A DNA stretch of 64,000 bases, taken from Cylindrotheca closterium (taxonomy: Eukaryota; Bacillariophyta; Bacillariophyceae; Bacillariales; Bacillariaceae). The translations under genes were made by a program, and so were the position numbers. Shown here piece after piece: positions 23,680 to 35,101 of the stretch. The DNA lies in assembly GCA_933822405.4 (NCBI GenBank), contig CAKOGP040001001.1, positions 374,636 through 438,635 of the forward strand, read 5' to 3'. Under the pieces are notes generated by a model, which was given only the letters and a program-made list of their open reading frames with translations, was not told where the DNA came from and made no database searches. How positions within the stretch are numbered: position 1 is the stretch's first letter; each line of letters begins with the position of its first letter.

Positions 23680-25525
23680 TCATGTTATCTCTGGTACATC
23701 AATAAAGTCATCAGTGGCTGCTGCTGACTCCCCAGAAGTTATCTCCACCATCGACTGGCGATGACTCTCAAAATTGTCATCCTCGTCCTGCAAGTGTTCA
23801 TCATCGTCGTATTGGATTTCATAGTTCCGTCTGACAAGTAGACATCGCCGGATTTTCCATATGCAGCCAAGGAGAACAATGACTACAGCAACAGAAGCTG
23901 CCACAAGGGCAAACGGTACGCTTACCGACGAGTGTTCCCACGGATTCCATGTATCGACTACGCACTCCTCGTACTGATCCTCAAAAATGGAAGAAAGAGT
24001 ACATACCCATTCCTTTCGACATATTTGGTCCAGGCAAGGCCCCATTTCTGGAGGGGAATAGATACTCTGACGAGAAATGAAGGTTTCCCAAAGCGAGTTC
24101 GTCTTGTTTGCAGATTCAGCCGCCAATCGGTTGATGATGGATCGTAGACTTTCTCTTGACATATCGGGAACGTCAAAGGATTCTCGAAAGGATGGTGACT
24201 TTATCCAGTCTGGCGGTATCGTTGGATTGGATACATTGAAATAGTAGGTATCGTAATCCAACAGATCTGCTCTGTCTACGTCGTAGGTTACCAATCGGAA
24301 ACTTGGATTGGATCCATAGATAGAAGTGAACGACGACGCAATGTAGAGTGGATATTTTCGTAGCATGAAAAGATCAAAATCGGAGGAATAAACATCGTGT
24401 GCTAGACGAAACTCGTCCGTGTGCAAATGCCCAAAGAGTTGCCCACCAATGACGCTTGGAAAATATTCCTTGATGATATCATAATACCGAGTCATGTAAG
24501 GTGCATGCCAAAGATTGTCATGTGCATAGGAACCAATGGTTGGTGCTATATGCCCAACTATCCAGACTCGACGTCCAGCAGTCTGGGCAAATTCTAACTG
24601 ATCCTTTAACCAAACAAATTGTCCAAATGGGTCTTCAATATTCTGTTGGTCTGGCGAGTGCTCCCTCGAATAGATGATGGTGTTGATGGAAATAATCGTC
24701 AGTGTATCCGAAATATTTCTAGAAAAGTACGCCCCATTGCGAAAGGACGAGACTTCCTGCTCGGAAATAAAAGTGTCGTTAAAGGCAGTGGTCACAAGTT
24801 CCAACATGGTATTGTTGTCCGTTTCCTCTACATCAATGTAGTAATCTGGTACCAAGTCATTGTTTCCGACCGTGACAACTGAAAATGAATGATAGCATGT
24901 TAGATCTTGGATCATCAAAATATCTACAAGCACCATGCTGCGCAGCATAATAGTAATAACTGGAGTTAAAGATAAACTATACTCACGGATTGGCACTCCG
25001 GGGAAACGACTTTGGACCATCTCAATCACAGTCTCTATAATTTCTTGTGTACTTTGCAGGGGATTGTCTACAAATTCGTTGCCATGTCTGCAAAAATCAC
25101 CTATGTATCAATAGCACAAGATCATAATAGAAAGCTTGGTGAGCCAAAAGAGCCGAGAGGAAAAAGAAATAGCAAGATTCGTTCCAAATCCACAAAATCG
25201 TACCGGAAGCAATGATAAAATCGACCCCACCCTTCTCAGCAGCAACCTGCTGCGCATGATTTAGAGTCTGCTCGACCAGCAGCATTGGAGCATCGCATCC
25301 AAACTGTCCATAGGGGAAGGTTTCGTTGGCAGATGTCAGCGTACACTGTTCGTTGTGGTTATGGTGGTTAATGGCTTGCGGTGTGCCATAGTCTGGCTCC
25401 AAATGGATGTCACTTATCCAGAGGAAGGATGATGTAAAGTTCGTGTCTTCTTGTCCTTTGGAGGAGACGAAGAGTGACAGAAAACAATACAGTACTATAG
25501 CACTGCAATGATGAAAGGACGACAT
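23680..25525 (-). CDS. Secreted/vacuolar metallophosphoesterase, acid sphingomyelinase or endopolyphosphatase type
   Basis: Three exons (25525-25204, 25100-24987, 24878-23680), introns 103 and 108 nt, give 544 aa. ATG 25525 opens a signal peptide (AIVLYCFLSLFVSSKG). Metallophosphoesterase motifs appear in order: WISDIHLEPDY, IASGDFCRHG (restored by splicing), VTVGNNDLVPD, VGHIAPT and FGHLHTDEF. These supply the two-metal site Asp, Asn and His residues. A C-terminal TM (SVPFALVAASVAVVIVLLG) is followed by an Arg-rich anchor and an acidic tail, so the enzyme should face the lumen or outside. Family members hydrolyse sphingomyelin, nucleotides or polyphosphate; the sequence alone does not decide which. 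The second intron is in frame and stop-free, so retention would keep the frame but insert 36 residues before the catalytic GNND. Confidence 0.88.
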
Positions 25526-25833
25526 GATGCCATTGCCTCTTCGTGTGTCTGTATCACAGGTTGAATCTTGCGAATTGCGAGGAGCATTGCAAGCGGTCGA
25601 ACCAGTCAATTTTGGATGTATTGGATTCCTATCCTACATCCTCTTGTATTGGTACGAGTACCTACAGTCAGTACTCTTTGGGTCTTCTATAATTTACATT
25701 CTCTCTCACCACCAGTAGTTGCTACTGCTGTACATATTTACATATTTGGCTGACGCATTGTATTGATTCATTGATTCATTCAGTCGTAAGGCAACGTCGC
25801 TTGCCGCCTTGCTGCCCATTTCGTCAATTTTCA
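25526..25833. other. Short intergenic stretch
   Basis: About 308 bp between the 5' end of the metallophosphoesterase gene and the 3' end of the next minus-strand gene. No feature recognised. Confidence 0.5.
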
Positions 25834-27399
25834 TCAATTCCCATAGCCATGCAATTTCCGACGATTCCGAAAGGCGTGGGCCACCTTTTTCCGGGCCTCC
25901 GAATCTGCCACTTCACCCCAAAGTTCCTGTTCGTCCTTTTTCAAAAAGCGACACCCGGCATCCTTGATCATTCGCACTATAATTTCGGCAATGCAAGCCT
26001 TGTCCACCCGTCCTGCCAATTCGTATTTGGCCATGTAATGGTCCACCAAATTGAGAAATCGTGCATTGCCCGCATGGTCCCGAACCTTCCTCCCCCGTCC
26101 AAATAGAATATCTCCTGGGGTCGGACGCAGTCCGTTGGGTGGCATTCCGGTAGAATCATTGTCGGACGACGGGGGTGGCGAGTCTACTCGTTTTCGGCCG
26201 TTGTTTCCGCCATTCCTACGCTGGAGTTGCTGGTACCGTTGCTCTTCCATCTGCCGCCGTCGGTTCACCCACGCCGAGTGATCTTCTGTGAGAATCGTTC
26301 CATCCTCGGCGATTGGTAATATTCCTTTTGGTATTCCAAAGGCTGACATTTTGTCCTCACATTCTTTTCGCGAGCCAAAATGCGGCCGATACCGTGACCG
26401 TGCATTGGAATCCAAGGATCCCATCGGTCTAGTGATTCGTTCGTATTCCCGTTCATCGTTGAGACAAAAGTGTATACTTCCAAACCTTAAGGGCAATGAC
26501 TTTCGAAGCCGACTTCCATAGGAATTGGTAGATCCCTGACAATCCACTGCATAGACAATAATTACCACCCCAGTCTTTTGTGCCTCTTCGGATTCTTCCA
26601 AGACGGACATGTACGTGTAAAATTGGGATCGAATCTATTCAAAAGGACAGTTGAGAATGAATGGTGTTGTCAGCAACTACAATGCACAAATAACCAAGGA
26701 TGTCAATCATATATTGCTTACCGCATTTTCGGCTTGTTGGGTATACTGTTGTTTGACCTTTTCGAAAAAGAAAATGATGGGCCTACCCACTTGATCTTTG
26801 ATGGGCGATACCTGAATGTACCCTCCTTCCATGGTCGGACGATCGTCCGGATGCAAATCCTCAAAGGTAAGATCTTGGACCATTTTGTCGCGGCCAAAGA
26901 GCTCCTTTTTGTATTCAAAGAAATTGATCATCCGCTCGGCGGCATCCTGAGGAACATATCGGACGCTCCGTAAGAACATCATTCGGAATCGATTGTTGGA
27001 AACGTAGGCATGAGACATGCGTTCGGCCTCAGCATAGGCCGTGTTGGCCTTGGTGGTGGCCAAACAATTGTCCAAATCGTCCAAACACGAACTAATAAAG
27101 GAAGGATCCTCCGTATCCACCTCCACGACTCCGTGTAATTCTTCCAAAGCTCGTTCTCTATCTTGCGGTGAGAGTTCCAACATGGCTTGTGCTACCATTT
27201 TATCAATCTCCTCACAGGCTGGGAATTTTAGGTTGTTCAAGGAGGAAACGCTGTCCAGTGGTCCTCTTGTTGTTGCTGGTGCTGGTGCTGGTGCTGCTGT
27301 TGAGGTGGAAGAAGACGACATTACGGGAAAGGGAAACTCTTCTATTCGTTCACTCATGAGAGAGGCGGTAGCATGTGAACATTCGTCCGTTACATCCAT
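25834..27399 (-). CDS. CRAL-TRIO-like protein fused to a diatom GRG-domain (DUF6824-like)
   Basis: Two exons (27399-26722, 26634-25834), intron 87 nt, 492 aa. The N-terminal 300 residues follow the diatom Sec14/CRAL-TRIO pattern: AYAEAERMSHAYVSNNRFR, FLRSVRYVPQDAAERMINFF, YKKELFG, then VIIVYAVDC and SIHFCLND, which are typical of lipid-binding Sec14 relatives. The last about 95 residues carry a second domain: TPGDILFGRGRKVRDHAGN, FLNLVDHYMAKY, IVRMIKDAGCRFLKKD, VAHAFRNRRK. That block is very common in diatoms, often alone, and is suspected to be nuclear because of its basic helix pattern. Pairing a lipid-sensing with a nucleic-acid-binding-like module suggests a lipid-responsive regulator; this is inference. 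Confidence 0.85.
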
Positions 27400-28877
27400 A
27401 ATGGTGATGATGATGTGCTATCGCCCGTGTATGTGAAACTACTAATCAACCACAGAGGTGCACTTCTCCGCAACCTTCAATGGCAAAATGGCCACGTGGT
27501 ATTGCTGCTGTTGTCGTTGTCGTATCTGGTGTAAGTTGCTCAGTGCTGAAAGATAATATGTTATGGTATATTACTATATCGCAGTCGTGCAATGATTGGT
27601 TTTACATACAATATCGAATCATCAATAGGCTCAAATCTGACCTCTCCATATATACCGTATGTGTTGTGTTGTATGGTACGATACCTTAGATGGAACGGTA
27701 GAAGATATTCCCTGGTTTTCATTGGGCGAAACTGTTTCTGTATTGTCGACACGTGTCCAGTATGGTTACGGTTGGTACCACACATATGAGATTCGATTGA
27801 AGCGATCCAAGGTAGCGAATGCAAAGAACAGGCAGAAGGACGGAAGGTCGGACATGTGTGAGCGGCAAGAGGGGCACCGGTAGATCCAATGAAACAACGG
27901 AGAAAATGAAAACAGCTGCTGATTGATTTTAGAAAGGGAGACACAGTCAGTTGATATATGAAGGCTGACCACTGACCACTGACCACAATGGTACCGGTAG
28001 TGCCGAGGCCCCGAGCTGCATTGTGCAGTCTCTAGTAGTGTGGAGTATGGGGAAGCACTCTCGTGCGTCTGTCTCATGTATAAGAGTACCTAGTAATCCT
28101 TGAATTGTGTGCCTTCCAGTACCAGGTAGTCCTACTAACACCTGTATTTTCTTTTGAAAAGCTCGATATTTTAATACTGCTATTATAGGTATACCGTAGA
28201 GGGTATGAGATTGAAACATAGCCATATGTGGTGTCCAATCAGTGCAAATAAGATAAGATACATGTTTGAACCACTTTTTACATTGTTGAGAGTGTGACAA
28301 CGTGAAGTGCCATTTTCTAATTATTTAGTCCCAAATGGTTGGTCGGACGGCGTCGTCCTAATATCCGTTCAACAGCCGGTTGAATCAAAAATGCCACGAA
28401 CGCCAGCCCAGATAAAATAAAGATATTCAGAAATGAATAGTTTTATACAAAACTCCCGCCCATCATTGCATGTGTGGAAGATTGAAATACCTGAATAATC
28501 AGAGCCCCTTGTTTGTGTTTTGGGTGGGTTCAATTTCTGCTGATACTGTAGGACTGGTCCCTTGCTTGCTGGATTGCCAACTCCCTCTACGACTTACGAG
28601 CGTCAGTAGAAGCACATTATACTTGTCTATATTGGAGTGGCAATTGCGCCGGATTCAAATCAGACGAAAAAACTAGAGGCACTTTATTGGTGGTTTTCTG
28701 TTAGCTGATCAATCCATCACACCCACTGCTTGGATCATTGCTGTTTCCACCCACTCCTTGCATTCAAGGACAAGTTGAAAGTGGAAGTGCAACCACCACC
28801 AATTTATACGTGACAACAATATTCATATTTCATAACTACATCATATCACATCCCATCGTATCAGATCATATCATATC
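27400..28877. other. Intergenic between divergent genes
   Basis: About 1.48 kb, probably two promoters. A heptamer tandem ctgaccactgaccactgacc lies near 27965-27985. The leader just before ATG 28878 consists of repeated atcatatc words. No gene or RNA seen. Confidence 0.6.
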
Positions 28878-31800
28878 ATGATCCCGCTAAAACATCATCT
28901 TTGGCTAGCAGGCCTTGCACTCCTCATAATGGTACAGCTACCCTCCGTGACAGCCACAGATTTCAATGTTTATTTGCTGTTGCAAGCCATGAGCCAAGAA
29001 TCCTCCCTTTTGAAGTCAGCCTTTGCCGATTCGCAATCCTGCTTTGACAATTTGATTAGTGCGGATTCCGACTCGAGTTACCAATTGACGAGACGAGAAT
29101 ACGTTCAGTTTATGAGATCGAGTGGTCCCCCTGGCTTTTTAATGGATGTGGCGAGTTTTGAGGACATGCCATTGGCCTTGCAATCTACCTTTAATGCACT
29201 GAGCTGCTTGTGTCCCGACTCGTCCCGAACGAATTGCTGCAATGACTTGTTGGATATCAATGGAGCCGGTGGGGATGCCGACCAAGCGGAAGAGAACGAA
29301 TTGTTTTTGGTGTGTAGCTTGACGAGGGTGGCCATTAATTACGTGGCGAATACTGAGGGCCCCACTGCGGCTCCAACCTTTTTGGAACCGAGCCCTGCTC
29401 CGACTTTTGTGCCGAGTAGTGCCCCCACTCGGCAACCCAGTATGGCACCATCCAACAGTCCAACCGTATCACCAAGTGCGAGACCATCCTCATCTCCTAC
29501 TGTGGTACCGAGTGCGAGACCATCTTCATCTCCAACCATGGTACCATCTACAAGTCCCACCATTTCACCGAGCGTCACGCCATCATTATCGCCTACCATT
29601 ACAGCTTCCAATGTACCCACAGCAACTCCATCAGTATTGCCAACAGAGACTGCCTCTGGGGTTCCTACTACCGAACCCTCATCGACACCATCCCTTGCGC
29701 CTTCCATGCCCCCGGAACCCACTGCCTCGGCAGCTCCCAGCGGTACGGCTTCCGAAAGTCCGACCGGGTTACCGATTATCGAAACGTCTATCGAATATCG
29801 AGTGGGCGTCCAAGATGGCGTGTATACTCCAGAGTTTGATTCCATATTGGTGGACGCCATGGATTCCTTGGCGCCCGAAATCTTGGTGGCCACCTTGGGA
29901 GAACGTCGTCGTGTGCTGCGACAACGAAGAAGAAAATTGCAAAGTGTGGCATTGCCGACACGGATTGACGAATATTTGCAAGACGGTATGTGTTTGTTTA
30001 TTTTGTGTTTTTAAGATTGCACAGTTGTGGTAGATAGTATATGTACTCACACGTAATAACCATGTTCACTCTATGCCATGCACAGAATGCGACACACTTT
30101 TACCATCCGAAGATGGCTGTGCCGTGATTCAAGCCTCGGTGTTGTTGCAATTCCCGCCTGGCACCACTGGGAGTGATGAAGTGGCAACGGAATTCAAGAA
30201 CCAATTGGAAACGGCCATTCGCACGGGCGCCTTTTCGGACAAGCTAGCATCACAGAATCCAGACACGCCTCTGTATATCATTGATGATCCACTCTTGGAT
30301 TCTCTGTCCGGGGATCGGGGTGGGATTCTCATTGAAGAAGATGATGATAATGGTGCGATTGCTGGTGTGGCTATTGCGGGTACCATTGTCTTGGCAGCAT
30401 GCCTCTTGTTTTATATTTGGCACGATCGCCAACAGAAAGACAAGGAAGAGCTGGAACCCTTGGAACCAGCCCCACGCGATTTGTCCTTTTTGGACACGGA
30501 TGATGGGGTGGAAATTGAAAAGAAGGATGAAGCGAAAGATGCCACTCCTACGAAGCCACTGCCCAAAACACCGGACCGCAAAAAGAAAAAGCGGCCGTCC
30601 CAATCATTGAGTCCCAACCGAGGCGATCACGATTCGGATGCCGGTGATTCGGGGTGGTCCAGCAGTGCTGGTGTCTCGAGTCTCAATACGGGAGACCAAA
30701 TGACCAATGAACAACTAGACACCATGGACTTTTCTTATGAACAAGCCCAAGTGGGCAGCCAAATGGGCGGCAGCAGTCTCGGCACTCCCAGCCAAGATGA
30801 TGTGTCGGTCCCAACGACTAGTTCGGTCACCAGAGCTGATTTGGATTCCGCTATTGAATCCGGTGACTGGGCAGCAGTCGGAGCCACGGCTGCCTTGTTG
30901 GCTGCGGCTTCGGATAGTAACTCGTACTCGTCTCGATCGCTCACCAATCCGGGAACGAGTACGCGAGATGGATCATCGACCGTTTCCAGTTTTGATGCGG
31001 CCCATGTGGCGGAATTGGACCATTTGGTGGATGCCGGAGACTGGGAGGGTGTCGTTTTGGCAGCCGCTCGCTTTGAAGCTTCGACGGTTGCCAGTGATTC
31101 GGAATCGCGCATGTCCGGCAGTTTGGCCAGTTCCATGACTCGCAAACAACAAGAGTATCGGGCGCAAGTCGCAGGATTGTTGCAACGAGTGGCTCCAGAA
31201 GAGGCAGATAACATTGACGAAATGATTCTGCAGTTCCACGGACGAGAAGACGAGTTGATTGAGACTCTCAAGCTAATGGAAGAACGAAAAATGGCTCAAG
31301 AGACCAAGGACAGTCCACCGTCAGCGGCCGATGCTAAAGTTGGAGCGAATGCGAGAAGTCTTGGTACTGGAACGCTGACACCAAAGCGAAAGCCAGCCCC
31401 AGCAGCTGCATCAAGTCTTGGACCAGGCTCAGCCCAAAGCTTGGGCACGGCCAAAAGCTTGGGCACTGGCGTCTTGGAAATGACCCCACGCGAGAAAAAA
31501 CAGTCTCAGTTGGAGAAGGCCATTGAAGCTGGTGACTGGGAAGCAGTCGGTGAAGCTGCGGCCTTGTTGAATGACATTGGATCGGCTTCCTCAGCTGATA
31601 CTGATGAAATTAATCGCTTGGCAGATGGTCTTTCTGCGGGAACTGGAGAATTCTCGACCGAGTCTGGCAAAAAGAGATCAGACAAGGCTGAAGAGTTGGA
31701 CAAACTAATTGATCAGGGGGATTGGATGGGAGTCGTTCAAGCAGCCGCCGATTTCGAGTCGGAAGACAAGAAAAAATCCAAAAGTTGGTTTTCCAGAGGA

Positions 31801-32064
31801 GAACCCAAGGACAAAGACAGCGAACGAGAAGACCGGCTAAAGAAACTAAAAGCAGAACAAGAAGCACTCGAACAAGCCGATATGTGGATGGCTATAGCCG
31901 AAAAGTCAAAAGACGACAGCAACAAAGACGACCGAGGTGCCAGCGAAGCTGCCGATTGGGCAATCGGCCGAAGTCTAGCCGCTCTGGTGGAAGCCGAGGG
32001 GTCTCCCGGCAAATCACCGAAGAAGAAGACTGCCAGTGGTGACACGAGTGAATATGAAGTATAA
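28878..32064 (+). CDS. PT-repeat single-pass membrane protein with cytosolic GDW repeats
   Basis: Two exons (28878-29985, 30086-32064), intron 100 nt, 1028 aa. Order: signal peptide (LWLAGLALLIMVQL), Cys-containing ectodomain of about 130 aa, a Pro/Ser/Thr stalk of SxSPTxxPSxxPS units (about residues 155-300), a small membrane-proximal domain with two Cys and LLQFPPG, TM segment (IAGVAIAGTIVLAACLLFYIW), then a cytosolic tail of about 550 aa. The tail has four copies of an L-x-x-x-I/V-x-x-GDW-x-x-V-x-x-A-A motif (about 30840, 31012, 31510 and 31697). PT-repeat stalks are typical of diatom wall- or surface-associated proteins. The GDW repeat recurs in diatom membrane proteins but I know of no function. 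Probably a wall- or surface-sensing protein. Confidence 0.88.
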
Positions 32065-32262
32065 TCCATGTAAATTGTTTCATTATTGTTTCCAATTGTT
32101 GCATTGGTAGAAAATCAAGCTCTTATTATAGCACCGGCACAAGTCATTTCCACAATACAATGCAGGAAACTACAGCACTACCCTAGTCAAACGAAGTAGT
32201 GCTATGTTTACTTCCACATTTGAGGACGATAAAAAAGGACAAACGTTACATCATTTTATTCC

Positions 32263-33123
32263 TTAGCTACCCTTCGCTTTTGCTCGCATCCGTCGTTTCT
32301 TACTGGCGGACTCTTTCGAGTTCTTATCACCGGCGCCTGACTTTCGCTTACAGCTCAATGGGTTCGGGCCCTTGGCTTTCTTCTTTCTTTGATTCGGGGC
32401 GCTACTGTTGCTGCTCGAAATTATCTTGGAAGCCCTCTTTTCCTTGTGCGCAAGGGTCACCAGTTTTCTTTCAGAATCTTGAAGACTATTTTTCCATTTC
32501 TTCTCTTCCACGCCTTTCGCGTGATTCTGACTCATTTTGCTTGGATTTTCAATGATTAAGACAGAGCTATTGGCCAATCGCACAATTGGTACAGTTCCCT
32601 TGGATCGCAAGGTATGAAGCAAACCTTCATCCTGAGTTCCCACAATGTATGATGTCTCGTCATTCTTGATGAGGTGTAACAAATCGTCTTGAACGGAAGC
32701 TGGTGCTTGTTCTTCGTTCGGTGATGCGTCGTCCGTCTCGTTATCGCCTTCGTCCTTTTTCTCTTCATTCTTGCCTATTCTTTGGTCCTTTTTTCGATGA
32801 TCCAGAACGGTACATTCGTCCCAAATGAATTTCAGAGCTTCACCAAAAGCCTCTGCCTTGATATGCTTCTTGGATTCTAGTTTGTCGTGAATGGTTTGAA
32901 GTTCGTCAACAGCTGATTGGAGAATATAGTAATGGTTGGGGCCATCAGCACCCGTTGTCTGCAACACTCGATCCATTCGTTCTTTGAAGGGCAGTATCTT
33001 TTGTTGAAACATTGCTACCACCATTGTGGCATCGAGAAGGATGTCATATGGAGCCTTCAATCCGATCGTTCGGTGGAAATACTGCAGTGTCTTTCTTGCA
33101 GCTTTGGCTCGCCCGTGTCTCAT
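32263..33123 (-). CDS. UTP23: rRNA-processing protein UTP23, PIN-like domain
   Basis: Single exon, 286 aa, close to family length. The start MRHGRAKAARKTLQYF and the region LKAPYDILLDATMVVAMFQQ are the family's N-terminal PIN fold. YIVGTQDEGLL plus VPIVRLANSSVLIIE form the second half of the fold. AKGPNPLSCKRK is the family's hallmark C-terminal motif, followed by a Lys/Arg-rich nucleolar-type tail. UTP23 is a nucleolar small-subunit processome factor that removes snR30/U17-type snoRNA and is needed for 18S rRNA maturation. An acidic Glu/Asp insertion of about 40 residues (near GKNEEKKDEGDNE) splits the zinc-knuckle region, and only one Cys and one His of that knuckle are evident (DECTVLDH). 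It converges on the PT-repeat gene with about 200 bp between. Confidence 0.92.
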   Translation of the reverse strand: MRHGRAKAARKTLQYFHRTIGLKAPYDILLDATMVVAMFQQKILPFKERMDRVLQTTGADGPNHYYILQSAVDELQTIHDKLESKKHIKAEAFGEALKFIWDECTVLDHRKKDQRIGKNEEKKDEGDNETDDASPNEEQAPASVQDDLLHLIKNDETSYIVGTQDEGLLHTLRSKGTVPIVRLANSSVLIIENPSKMSQNHAKGVEEKKWKNSLQDSERKLVTLAHKEKRASKIISSSNSSAPNQRKKKAKGPNPLSCKRKSGAGDKNSKESASKKRRMRAKAKGS

Positions 33124-33249
33124 CTTGTGTAGGTGTTTGTTCGTTTGGATAAACTTTTATTTCTGTTTTGGTTTTCTTGCGTTTTTGTCGATTGGTTCAA
33201 AACCCAAACACGTAGAACGGACAGACGTGACCTCTCTTCTTTATTCGGT

Positions 33250-34813
33250 CTACCGGTACGATGTGTAAGGCAAAAGCAATGGTACATACTGTCGACTATT
33301 CTTTGGTTTGTTTGGACCCATGGTGAGATTGGCAATTCCCAACATTCTTGCCATACCCGCAGGTCTTTGACAGTACCCCAAAGTCCATTCAAAGCGCCAT
33401 CCATCAGTTGGCACTGAAAGTTTCCAAGTATTCTTCTCCAGGTCTTGGCGTACTTGGAACCAGGCGCGATGAGCATCTCGACACAGCTTCGGGAATTGTT
33501 TGTCTGGCAAATGAGGGCATTCCCATGGCTTTCGACACGTTGTTAAGTGAATGCTCATTAGGTTTTCAATGTCCAGTGTTCTACAGTCTTGGCATTCTTT
33601 CTCCTTCGTCAGGCATGCTCCAGTTTTCTTGTGATATGGGCTATCGTTGATCATTGCATTATAAATACACTACGACCCAAAGACGAGTTGAAAGCACATG
33701 TGTGAGAGAGAGAGAGAGAGAGGGAGAGAAGTTTCGCGTCAAAGAAAAGCTCCACAAACAACGACTTACTCTGTTCAACTCAATTGCTTGACCAGGATAG
33801 TGGTGCTCATACACATACGATAAGAAGCCTTGTATTTGCGACGCCCCCCAGAATCCAGAGTGCCCCATCCCTGACCAGCCTCTATACAGCCCGTAAGTTT
33901 CATTCGTTAATCGAGAAATCAGTTCTTCATACATTGTCCGGTTTGGTTTCACTGCAAGAAATCCTCCTTGAACTCCATACTGAGACGGATCATCGGTCCA
34001 TTTACTTCCTTGACGATAATCCCGAGTAAAGAAAAAGTCCGATGCATTTGTAGGTCGCTTGTGAAACATCAAATGATCGTCAGCCAAAGTTTTGTTCGTA
34101 TTCGTGCCAGGTGCCAACAACATGGTATTGTAGAGCCTATCCATCGGTTTCAGAAGCAAAGCATCGGTGTCCAAGTGAACCGCTATCGGATGGTCCTCCA
34201 GGGTGTAAACCTTGAGCTTCATGAACTCTTTTATACCACAACAGCCGTGTTTGTCCACATGTTTTCGAAAGTCGGCATCGACAATTTGATCCTTTTCAAG
34301 GGGTAGTTTGTTCTCGACGATAGTTTTCCATCCCACTCTCTCCAACGCAGAAACACATTCCGCGGCTTCGTGCTCATAGACAAAGGCGTATCTTGCATAA
34401 CCATAAGTACTGTTTTGAGAAACCAAATGAATCGAATGCGCGAGAATAGCTGCCCCATCGAGAACATGTGTTGCATTGGCTTGACATGATGTGATTGATA
34501 TCACATACGCAATTGTGACTTTTTTGTCGTTTTGTATCTCCTTGTTTTCATCGGTAGCGTCTTCTTCTTCTTTTGCTAACATTTTCGACTCTGATATCGT
34601 ATATTGAAGTACATCTTTTGTAGAACGAAGCTTACGTTGCGATAAAAATGCTCCATCAGTGATATCATAGGTTGATTCCAGCATGGTGAGTCTCACCATA
34701 GAAGAAACTTGAAGCATTCCAACGAATGTTGAAATGAGAAAAAATGACAGCAGCGTCACTTTTGGAACACTTTGATACCACCTGGGTGGTTCTTTCCTTT
34801 GTCGCAGCCTCAT
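33250..34813 (-). CDS. Type II membrane glycosyltransferase, GT8-like
   Basis: Two exons (34813-33770, 33669-33250), intron 100 nt containing a GA-rich tract, 487 aa. The splice restores ELNR|CIYNAMIND. A Golgi-type N-terminal anchor (VTLLSFFLISTFVGMLQV, about 19-40) follows a basic cytosolic tail. The catalytic region has IAYVISITSC, the metal/nucleotide-sugar DxD motif HLDTDALLL (Asp 215 and 217), and the acceptor-side GVQGGFLAVKPN and GWSGMGHSGFWGASQIQG. These match the GT8/glycogenin-like fold. Donor and acceptor sugars cannot be told. The last about 140 residues are Cys-rich (ACLTKEKECQDC, TTCRKPWECP) and may be a lumenal disulphide domain. It is divergent from the GST-like gene, 290 bp apart. 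Confidence 0.86.
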
Positions 34814-35101
34814 TGCCGCTACAATACCGGTAGTGGTGAGTGATGATTCACAAGATGAAGAGCTCTCATCGACGGAATAAGACCATCATCGGCATAAAAT
34901 AAACTTTGAAAAATTCAAATTTGAAAAGAGGCGGGTCGACTGCCTCGATTGCTCCAACTCTCGCACTCGGGAGTGAACAGCATGCGGGAATGCGTCTGCG
35001 GGTTCTTCTTACACACGTCATTTCGTTGAAATCAATAATTCGATCATCATCCACTGCGGTACACTACCGGTAGAACAACTCTTCATCACCAAGGTTCTGC
35101 A

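Noticed and set aside
29339..29893. 184-codon minus-strand frame in the PT repeat
   Set aside because: Shadow of the Ser/Pro/Thr codons of the plus-strand gene.
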